From JBGPBY01 sp041481485 (GTDB lineage: Bacteria; Acidobacteriota; Terriglobia; 20CM-2-55-15), in assembly GCA_041481485.1 (NCBI GenBank), contig JBGPBY010000145.1, positions 1-14,203 on the forward strand: 14,203 nucleotides of DNA. Direction: 5' to 3'. The translations under genes were made by a program, and so were the position numbers. The notes beneath the pieces are model-generated. The model was given only the letters and a program-made list of their open reading frames with translations. It was not told the DNA's origin and did no database searches. Shown here piece after piece: positions 8,138 to 14,203 of this stretch (position 1 is its first letter; every line of letters begins with the position of its first letter).

Positions 8138-8192
8138 TGGGTATTGTGATTACAACCGTTTTGTCGGAATCCTACATGATAACGGACAACAC
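8138..8192. promoter_or_regulatory. Divergent intergenic promoter region between cyclase operon and kinase
   Basis: Only 55 bases separate the TTG start of the cyclase (minus) from the ATG of the kinase (plus), so the promoters of both runs must lie here or overlap the genes. I see no confident -35/-10 pair in either direction and no strong operator palindrome. The assignment rests on gene orientation. Confidence 0.5.
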
Positions 8193-10421
8193 ATGACCAG
8201 GATGATCCAACAGATTTCGCATTATCAAATACTTCAGAAATTAGGAAAAGGAGGAATGGGGGAAGTCTTTCTCGCCATCGACACGATCCTGAAAAGAAAA
8301 GTTGCAATCAAGTTTCTTAAGCCCGAGACCGAAGAACATCCGGAGATCCGCAGTCGATTTCTGCTGGAAGCCATGTCCGCGGCATCCATCGACCATCCTT
8401 TTGTTTGTAAGGTCTATGAAACCGGCCAGGCGGAGGGGAAGGATTTCATTGTATTCGAATTTGTGGAGGGGCAGACGCTGGAGGAACGATTGAAATCGGG
8501 AGTGATGCCTCTGCATGAGGGACTCACTATCGCTTCGCAGATTATCGAGGGGATTGCAGAAGCTCATGAGAGGCAGATCGTGCATGGCGATATCAAGCCG
8601 TCCAATATCATGATTGCCCGAACCGGTCACGTAAAGATTATGGACTTCGGTCTCGCCTCGCACGCGAGCAACGAAATCGACGACGAAACGACCGGTTCGC
8701 GTACATCGCTGGATGGGCTGGACGGAATTATTGGTACGCCTGCATATTTGTCCCCGGAACAGTTGCAAGGCAAGAAGGCGAATCTTCAATCCGATGTATT
8801 TTCCTTAGGGCTGGTTTTGTATCAGATTTTCTGCGGTGCACATCCCTTCCAAAGAAGCACACTGCAAACCACAATTATCGCCATTCTCTCCGACGAGAAG
8901 TCTCCCGGCTTAACCGATGCGAATGCGCCGGCGGCACTCTTAGAAATCCTGAATCGAATGATTCAGAAGGATCCTGCGAAGCGTTATCCTTCGGCGCGAG
9001 AGGTCCGCGAGGAATTCACTCAGTTGCGTCGTTCGCTTGAACACTCCGCTAAGCCCTCACAAAGTGCGATCGCCATTTTGCCTTTTGCGGACTTGAGTGC
9101 TGAAGGCGATCAGGACTACTTCTGTGACGGTCTCGCCGAAGAACTCATTAATGCCCTTAGCAACGTGAACGGCCTTCGGGTTGTATCCAGAACGGCTTCG
9201 TTTCGCTTTCGCGGCAGCGACTGGGATCTTTGCGAAATCGGGCGGCGCTTGAACGTGAAAGTGATTCTCGAGGGCAGTGTTCGACGCGCCGCAGGGCGAA
9301 TTCGAATTACTGTCAGTCTCGTGAGCGTCGAGGATGGCTATCCGGTGTGGTCGGAGCGATATGATCGGAACTTCGAGGATATTTTCCAAATTCAGGATGA
9401 GATCGCTCAGTCCGTGGTCGAGAAATTGAGAATCGCACGCCCCAATCTTGCCGAGTCGCCCACGGTCAGTTTTCCAGCCTATGAACTCTATCTGCGCGGC
9501 CGTTATCACTGGAACAGGCGCACCGAGGAAAGTCTCAAACAAAGCGTCAGCGCCTTTCAGATGGCGCTTCGCGAAGAGCCGAATTATGCCCTGGCTCTGG
9601 CAGGCTTGGCGGACTCCTACGTGACTCTGGCTCTGTATGGCGCTCTGCCTCCAATGGAGGTCATGCCACTTGCTAAGGCTTCGGCTGAAAAGGCGCTCAG
9701 GCTGAACGCTGAGTTACCCGAGGCTCTGAATTCTCTCGCCTGTATTTCTTCGGTTTACGATTGGGATTGGGCGGCAGCGGAGCGCAATTTCAAGAAAGCT
9801 ACCGATGTGAATCCTCAATACTCTGCGTCACATCACTGGTTTGCAATTCACTGTCTGGCTCCGCAAGGCCGTTTCTCCGAAGCACATGCTGCCATTCAAC
9901 GGGCGCGCGAACTCGATCCAACATCGCTTGTTATTGCTGCGACACTTGGAGTGGTGTCGTACTTTGAAAGGCACTACGACAGGGCGATTAGCGAGCAACG
10001 GAAAGTCCTGGAACTGGATCCCAACTTCGGCATCGCTCATTATTTTCTGGGCCAGGCTCTCTCCGAACAGGGAAATTACATTGAAGCAATTGCGGAATTG
10101 GAACGAGCCGTTGGCCTGACCGGAAGATCCTCCGAGTGTCTCGCTGCGCTGGCCTGCGCGGAGGCCGCGGCAGGCAGCAGAACGAAAGCCATCGAATTCG
10201 CGTCGGAGTTGAAAAACCGATCCGCGCGGCAATACGTTTCACCCGTTTTGTTGGCCGCGATTGGTGCTGCGCTCCACGATGATGTCGAAACTTTCGATCG
10301 ACTGGAAGAAGCCCAGCGCCAACGCGCAAGCGATCTGATCTGGCTTCGCGTTCGTCCCGTCTTCGATCGTATTCGCAGCGATGTCCGGTTTGACATCCTG
10401 TGTCATGGCTTGGGACTGTAA
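8193..10421 (+). CDS. Ser/Thr protein kinase with TolB-like domain and TPR repeats
   Basis: A 742-residue protein. Residues about 11-275 are a Hanks-type kinase: Gly-loop LGKGGMGEVF, Lys40 in VAIK, Glu59 of helix C, catalytic loop HGDIKPSN (Asp133, Asn138), DFG at 151-153, and GTPAYLSPEQ at 181-190. The catalytic loop has Gly where most such kinases have Arg (HRD), making it a non-RD kinase, but the phosphotransfer residues are present. Residues about 291-410 (AIAILPFADLSAEGDQDYF to the WSERYDR region) are the TolB N-terminal/FlgO-like domain often seen before TPRs in CadC-type and kinase regulators. TPR repeats cover about 430-720. No transmembrane helix is visible between kinase and sensor, unlike PknB, so it looks soluble. 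The frame is open from 7965, but that stretch lies over the cyclase gene; ATG 8193 is chosen because the kinase fold begins soon after it (8202 is also possible). The next gene follows 81 bases later, probably in the same transcript. Confidence 0.88.
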   Translation: MTRMIQQISHYQILQKLGKGGMGEVFLAIDTILKRKVAIKFLKPETEEHPEIRSRFLLEAMSAASIDHPFVCKVYETGQAEGKDFIVFEFVEGQTLEERLKSGVMPLHEGLTIASQIIEGIAEAHERQIVHGDIKPSNIMIARTGHVKIMDFGLASHASNEIDDETTGSRTSLDGLDGIIGTPAYLSPEQLQGKKANLQSDVFSLGLVLYQIFCGAHPFQRSTLQTTIIAILSDEKSPGLTDANAPAALLEILNRMIQKDPAKRYPSAREVREEFTQLRRSLEHSAKPSQSAIAILPFADLSAEGDQDYFCDGLAEELINALSNVNGLRVVSRTASFRFRGSDWDLCEIGRRLNVKVILEGSVRRAAGRIRITVSLVSVEDGYPVWSERYDRNFEDIFQIQDEIAQSVVEKLRIARPNLAESPTVSFPAYELYLRGRYHWNRRTEESLKQSVSAFQMALREEPNYALALAGLADSYVTLALYGALPPMEVMPLAKASAEKALRLNAELPEALNSLACISSVYDWDWAAAERNFKKATDVNPQYSASHHWFAIHCLAPQGRFSEAHAAIQRARELDPTSLVIAATLGVVSYFERHYDRAISEQRKVLELDPNFGIAHYFLGQALSEQGNYIEAIAELERAVGLTGRSSECLAALACAEAAAGSRTKAIEFASELKNRSARQYVSPVLLAAIGAALHDDVETFDRLEEAQRQRASDLIWLRVRPVFDRIRSDVRFDILCHGLGL

Positions 10422-10488
10422 GGAAGATTTCAGCAACGCCAAATAGAGACACGCCTGGAACAGTGCGCTATATTGGCGTAAGCGAATC

Positions 10489-10492
10489 AGGA
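10489..10492 (+). promoter_or_regulatory. Possible ribosome binding site for the LSDAT-SLATT gene
   Basis: An AGGA lies ten bases before the TTG at 10503. The spacing is a little long, but no ATG, and no better-placed start, is seen at the beginning of the frame. Confidence 0.4.
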
Positions 10493-10502
10493 AATACCTC
10501 CA

Positions 10503-12173
10503 TTGGAAACCAAACGGATTGCACTGCCAGCAGAGGACACCATCGATTCTGCCATTGCGCAGATTAAGGTGAAGCCTTCGTCGCTCTTCATTATCCTGGC
10601 AGACTTTGATGACGCTTTCGATCAGACGGTGTTGTCCCTTTGCAGTCGCGCCCTCATCCCAGCCGCCATAAATTCCGGCTCAATCATTATTGATAACGGT
10701 TCCAATCGACGTTGTGATGCGCTCTTTGGCCAGGCGGCCCTTGATGCGGAGTGTGGCCCACTATTGATTAGTATCCAGCCACACCCACCTGTTGACGTGG
10801 TTCCGAATCATTCCATTTTGGTTCAATTGCCGTCTGAATGCCCCAACTCGATGAAGGCAATCTTTCAGATTGCCGCCGGCCTTGCTGCAATCGACGGGAC
10901 TGCCGGCGAAAAACCTGTTTTGACCATCCTATTTGGCGGTGGCAAGAACGAAATGGAAGGGCTTCTTCGTTCAGTTCGGCGAGGATGGCCAATTCTTATA
11001 GTGCAAGGCAGCGGCGGTATTGCCGACGAAATTCTGACCGCGTTGGAATTGCAAGCAGGCGGGACTCCTCCATCATCGATTGCGGACCCGGAGGTTCGAG
11101 AAATTATCGAAACTGCGGATACCGATACCTTCCCGATTTCAGGAAATGCCGACGATCTGCATCGCATTCTCATGGCCCGCATTGATCAGAGCGAAAACAC
11201 ACTGGCCGATAGTTGGAGTCGCTACGACGATCTGGATGCGGAAGCTATCAGGAAGCAGAAACACTGGCGAACCCTTCAGGTCACAATTCTCAGTCTGGGA
11301 ATTCTCGCAACTCTGTTCGCGATACTGTGGACCGGGGCACTGCCGATTCCGCCAAATTGGTTTTTGCGGTACCGGACGTTTTCAGGACGTCTGTTACATA
11401 TCCTGATAGTGCTTACGCCGATCGCGATCTCGATCTTGATCGCAGCTTCCAGCCGATTCCGTGAGGGCAATAAATGGATTCATTTGCGCTCCGCCGCCGA
11501 GGCCATAAAGAGCGAAATCTTTCGCTATCGCATGAAAGCCGCACCATACACTGACGACGAGTGTGCGAAAACTTCCCGCGAATCCAAGTTGGCGGCAAGG
11601 ATGAAAGACATTAGCTTGACGTTGGTGCAAACCGAGGTCAATCGCACAAGCATTGCTTCAGTCTCAAGAAGACAGCCGGAACGGCTGACCTTCCTCCAAC
11701 CGGAGGAGTATTTGAAGACCAGGCTGGATGATCAGATTAGCTATTTCACGAAGAAGATCGAACTACTGTACAAACGTCTGAAGAAGATTCAGTTCGGGAT
11801 TTACCTCGCTGGCGGCACTGGTACTTTCCTCGCAGCTTTCAATCAAGACATATGGGTTGCCTTGACAACTGCGCTCGCAACGGCTTTCGCGGCGCGTCTC
11901 GAAATGGACCAGATTGAGAGCTCTCTGGTTCGGTACAATCAGGCGCTGACAAATCTGCGAAACATCAGGTCCTGGTGGAACGCGCTCTCGCAATGGGAGC
12001 GAAAGCGACGCAGGAACATCGACTTGTTAGTGGAACAAACCGAAAAGACTCTCGAGGGCGGAATCGCCGGCTGGGTCCATCAAATGCAAACGACATTGGA
12101 CAAGTTGACGGAAAAGCAAGAATCCGCGGCTCAAGCGGGCAGCCCGGCATCGACAAAAGTTGCCAATGTCTGA
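10503..12173 (+). CDS. LSDAT (TRPM-type SLOG) sensor fused to SLATT/DUF4231 transmembrane units
   Basis: A 556-residue protein. Residues about 20-230 match the SLOG fold of the LSDAT family (the family shared with TRPM channel N-termini): an acidic ADF strand start, SIIIDNGSNRRCDALFGQAA (60-79), VLTILFGGG (139-147), and the characteristic VQGSGGIADEI (167-177) nucleotide-binding loop. The C-terminal half holds two 2TM units. Helices at about 256-276 and 298-316 are followed by WIHLRSAAEAIKSEIFRYRM (325-344), a typical DUF4231/SLATT helix. A second pair follows at about 430-448 and 449-466. SLATT domains are predicted in the comparative-genomics literature to be membrane effectors, often pore-forming, triggered by SLOG sensing of a nucleotide-derived ligand. 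Here that would make it the effector of the island, an inference not shown by sequence alone. The start is a TTG. The gene is downstream of the kinase and converges on the PQQ dehydrogenase with 24 bases between stops. Confidence 0.85.
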   Translation: METKRIALPAEDTIDSAIAQIKVKPSSLFIILADFDDAFDQTVLSLCSRALIPAAINSGSIIIDNGSNRRCDALFGQAALDAECGPLLISIQPHPPVDVVPNHSILVQLPSECPNSMKAIFQIAAGLAAIDGTAGEKPVLTILFGGGKNEMEGLLRSVRRGWPILIVQGSGGIADEILTALELQAGGTPPSSIADPEVREIIETADTDTFPISGNADDLHRILMARIDQSENTLADSWSRYDDLDAEAIRKQKHWRTLQVTILSLGILATLFAILWTGALPIPPNWFLRYRTFSGRLLHILIVLTPIAISILIAASSRFREGNKWIHLRSAAEAIKSEIFRYRMKAAPYTDDECAKTSRESKLAARMKDISLTLVQTEVNRTSIASVSRRQPERLTFLQPEEYLKTRLDDQISYFTKKIELLYKRLKKIQFGIYLAGGTGTFLAAFNQDIWVALTTALATAFAARLEMDQIESSLVRYNQALTNLRNIRSWWNALSQWERKRRRNIDLLVEQTEKTLEGGIAGWVHQMQTTLDKLTEKQESAAQAGSPASTKVANV

Positions 12174-12197
12174 CACAGGAGACCGAGTTCTCTTGCT

Positions 12198-13907
12198 TCA
12201 GCGCAGACCGAAGGTGAACAGATTATTGCCCGCCATGATGGTGACGTACTGTTTCCCTTCAATCGCGAACGTCATCGGACCTGCAGCGACGCCGGGTCCG
12301 AGATTGGTCTCCCACAGCTTTTTCCCATCGCGTGCATCGAGAGCGTAGAACGATCCGTCCTGGCCGCCGCTGAACAAAACGTTCGTCGCAGTGGTAAGAA
12401 CTCCGGCATTGGTTGTGGGTGAATTCATACGATAGTCCCACTTCTTTTCTCCAGTTTTCGGATCGATCGCGCGGACGGCACTATACGTCTCCTCTCCGCG
12501 CTGCCCACCTCGCGGCCCAACTGCCGCGAAGGTCCGATCACCTTCGTGAAACTCCGGCGGCGCAGCGCCATAGACATAGGTGGAAGAGCTGTTTTCCCAC
12601 ACCGGAATGTAGAACAGACCGGTGCGCGGGCTGTAAGAAGGGTTGTACCAGTTAGTTCCACCCTGGTTGCCAGGATAAACCAACGTTCCTTCTGGCGTAG
12701 GAACGAGAGCTGGAATGGGACGACCTTGCGCAGTAAATTCTTTCAACCAATTCGTCTTCACGAATGGCGCGCCTTTGAGAAACTCGCCGGTAAGGCGGTC
12801 GAGCACGTAGTAGTAGCCGTTGCGGTTCGCCCACAACATGACTTTACGCGGACGGCCTTGCCAATCCATGTCCGCCAATACCGGAACCTGAGTGGAGTCC
12901 CAATCGAATTCGTTATGCGGAAAGAACTGGTAATACCACTTCAGCTTTCCGGTGTCGGGATCGAGTGCAATCACGGAGCAGCTATACAGGTTGTCGCCCA
13001 TGCGAGCTCTTCCATCCCAGTCGGGACCGGGGTTTCCTGTACCCCAGTAAGTGAGGTTGGCTTCCGGATCATACGAGCCTGTCACCCAGACAGGAGAGCC
13101 GCCGTGCATCCATGAATCGCCACTCCAGGTTTCGCTGCCCGGCTCGCCAGGGCCCGGAACCGTGTTGAATCGCCAAACTTCTTTTCCGGTATTCACGTCC
13201 CATGCGGCGATGAAGCCGCGAATGCCAAATTCACCTCCAGCGCTGCCAGCGATGACCTTGTCTTTGATTACAAGAGGCGCATGTGTGAACGAGTATCCCT
13301 GTTTTGGATCCGTGCCGGCAGGCGTGTCCCAAAGTTTCCGTCCCGTTGTCGCGTCAATCGCGATCATATGGGCATCGTAGGATGCCAGGAAAACCTTATT
13401 GTCCATGACGGCCAGACCACGTGTCAGGTTGCCGCAGCAGTTTCTTGCCGCTGCATCGGGCTTATACGGGAAGGTCCAGAGAGTTTTTCCGGTTTTGGCA
13501 TTCAGAGCAACGACGTCATTGAACTGAACCGTATACATTGTGCCGTCTACCACGATCGGCGTGACTTCATGCTTCTCCAGCGACCTGGCCTGAAACACCC
13601 ACTTCAGTTCGAGCTCACGCGCATTTTCGGGAGTGATCTGTGTAAGAAGACTATGCCGCTGGCTCATGAACGAACCGGAATAGGTCATCCAGTTTTGCGG
13701 TTCCGAATTCGCCTTCAAAATGCGGTCGAATGTCAGATTCGGCGCAGGTGCCTGAGCGCCAGGTGCCGGACCTCCGCGACCTTGCGGTGCGGTTGCCCCT
13801 GCTGGAGCAGGAACGGCGGTGGCGCCGCCTCCGCCTTGACCGGCGATTGCAATCGCGATGAATGGAGCGGCAAAGACAACCAGACTCACATACTTGATTC
13901 GTTTCAT
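12198..13907 (-). CDS. Periplasmic PQQ-dependent alcohol dehydrogenase, lanthanide-type active site
   Basis: A 569-residue quinoprotein of the methanol/ethanol dehydrogenase family, expected to oxidise an alcohol in the periplasm and pass electrons to a separate cytochrome. Residues 1-22 are a signal peptide, followed by a Gly/Pro/Ala-rich linker to about 56. The eight-bladed propeller starts near QNWMTYSGSF. Visible active-site features are the vicinal Cys157-Cys158, Glu226 (GGEFG), Asn292 (WGTGNPGP) and catalytic Asp335. Asp337 two residues later (EFDWDSTQ) is the extra ligand typical of XoxF/PedH-type lanthanide enzymes; Ca-type enzymes usually lack it. Propeller repeats of the type ALDxxTGKxxW recur through the chain. 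There is no C-x-x-C-H motif, so no fused cytochrome c domain. The start at 13907 is chosen for the AGGAAGG six bases upstream and the signal peptide. It is probably a single-gene unit unrelated to the signalling island. The alcohol substrate cannot be told. Confidence 0.92.
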   Translation of the reverse strand: MKRIKYVSLVVFAAPFIAIAIAGQGGGGATAVPAPAGATAPQGRGGPAPGAQAPAPNLTFDRILKANSEPQNWMTYSGSFMSQRHSLLTQITPENARELELKWVFQARSLEKHEVTPIVVDGTMYTVQFNDVVALNAKTGKTLWTFPYKPDAAARNCCGNLTRGLAVMDNKVFLASYDAHMIAIDATTGRKLWDTPAGTDPKQGYSFTHAPLVIKDKVIAGSAGGEFGIRGFIAAWDVNTGKEVWRFNTVPGPGEPGSETWSGDSWMHGGSPVWVTGSYDPEANLTYWGTGNPGPDWDGRARMGDNLYSCSVIALDPDTGKLKWYYQFFPHNEFDWDSTQVPVLADMDWQGRPRKVMLWANRNGYYYVLDRLTGEFLKGAPFVKTNWLKEFTAQGRPIPALVPTPEGTLVYPGNQGGTNWYNPSYSPRTGLFYIPVWENSSSTYVYGAAPPEFHEGDRTFAAVGPRGGQRGEETYSAVRAIDPKTGEKKWDYRMNSPTTNAGVLTTATNVLFSGGQDGSFYALDARDGKKLWETNLGPGVAAGPMTFAIEGKQYVTIMAGNNLFTFGLR

Positions 13908-13913
13908 GGCATA

Positions 13914-13920
13914 CCTTCCT
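13914..13920 (-). promoter_or_regulatory. Strong ribosome binding site of the PQQ dehydrogenase
   Basis: AGGAAGG on the minus strand, six bases before the ATG at 13905-13907. It rules out the longer frame that starts at 13937. Confidence 0.75.
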
Positions 13921-13937
13921 CTGGATGATGGTTGCAA

Positions 13938-14203
13938 TCTTACGTCAGACGTGTGTTCAGTGCGAGAAACTATGGTGAGCGTACCGCCTCACGTCCCGGA
14001 TATCCGCCGCGCTCGCTGAACGGCAAAACGAAATTGGGAGTCAATGCTGAAGCAGGGGCGGGCACTGCGGCTGCCGCCCCCGCACGAAAAATAGCGGCCA
14101 TTCCGGTCTCAACCCGCCCGCGGAAGCCCAACTTCAAACGGATAGAACTTTATGCGACATCCTTTCTGCTCTCTCACCCCGTTTGTTTTGCCTATGCTCT
14201 GAC
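13938..14203. other. Non-coding or uncertain region upstream of the PQQ dehydrogenase
   Basis: No convincing gene. It should hold the promoter of the PQQ dehydrogenase, though I cannot place -35/-10 boxes. A 43-codon minus-strand ORF (14101 down to 13970, MAAIFRAGAAAAVPAPAS at its start) has no good ribosome site and resembles nothing I know. A GC-rich hairpin (GGGGCGG at 14055-14061 with CCGCCCC at 14074-14080) lacks a T-run, so it is not called a terminator. The last part carries the right copy of the end repeat. Confidence 0.5.
14180..14199. repeat. Right copy of the 20-base direct repeat
   Basis: Identical to bases 1-20 of the window. It lies four bases from the right end, is followed by tgac, and is not preceded by any recognisable ATP-grasp coding sequence. 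Confidence 0.9.

Noticed and set aside
7965..8192. Longer N-terminus for the kinase starting at 7965
   Set aside because: The extra 76 residues lie over the cyclase gene on the other strand and look like antisense translation; the kinase fold begins just after ATG 8193.
4570..8192. Very short ORFs overlapping the starts of the kinase (8176), TIR (about 6079) and nSTAND1 (about 4582) genes
   Set aside because: Each is only 6-8 codons and out of frame with the main gene; ATG codons this close upstream are expected by chance, and the peptides share no sequence.
4597..12173. Calling the locus Thoeris
   Set aside because: There is no ThsA-type Sir2-SLOG protein or Macro-TM variant; only the TIR-plus-SLOG logic is shared.
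13281..13928. 215-codon plus-strand open frame opposite the PQQ dehydrogenase
   Set aside because: The opposite strand encodes clear PQQ-ADH motifs and a signal peptide; this frame has none.
14055..14080. GC-rich hairpin as an intrinsic terminator
   Set aside because: A seven-base stem with a twelve-base loop has no following T-run on the plus strand and no gene ends just before it; on the minus strand the T-run lies before rather than after the stem.

Overview
The window looks like a piece of a soil-type bacterial chromosome, most likely Acidobacteriota (Bryobacterales/Solibacter-like). The reasons are a Ser/Thr kinase fused to TolB-like and TPR modules, a periplasmic PQQ alcohol dehydrogenase with a Gly/Pro/Ala-rich linker, and a gene remnant resembling the C-terminal module of acidobacterial secreted proteins. 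This placement is inference from protein style; there is no rRNA or other marker. I see no tRNA, rRNA, CRISPR array, transposase or integrase.

Layout. (1) Bases 1-244, + strand: the 3' end of a D-Ala-D-Ala ligase-like ATP-grasp gene cut by the window edge. (2) Bases 262-606, - strand: a start-less fragment of a secreted-protein gene. (3) A four-gene minus-strand run read from 8137 down to 639: a TPR/SLOG-like/class III nucleotidyl cyclase, a TIR protein with three Rossmannoid modules, a membrane-anchored nSTAND1-type NTPase with TPRs, and a predicted outer-membrane beta-barrel. (4) Divergent from it across a 55-base gap, a plus-strand pair: a Ser/Thr kinase with TolB-like and TPR regions (8193-10421) and an LSDAT (SLOG)-SLATT/DUF4231 membrane protein (10503-12173). 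(5) Convergent with that pair, a PQQ-dependent dehydrogenase (13907-12198) with a lanthanide-type Asp-X-Asp active site. (6) About 0.27 kb without a clear gene. Its end carries a 20-base exact copy of the first 20 bases of the window.

The core, roughly 639-12173, reads as a signalling or conflict (defence-like) island. The predicted parts are a nucleotide cyclase, a TIR domain that may act on NAD+, a STAND-type sensor/switch ATPase, a kinase, and a membrane protein whose SLOG-type sensor is joined to predicted pore-like 2TM units. TIR product sensing by a SLOG domain is the logic of Thoeris, but here the SLOG domain is joined to SLATT membrane segments rather than Sir2. The components are recognisable families. 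The specific six-gene arrangement is what may be undescribed, and its function is inference.
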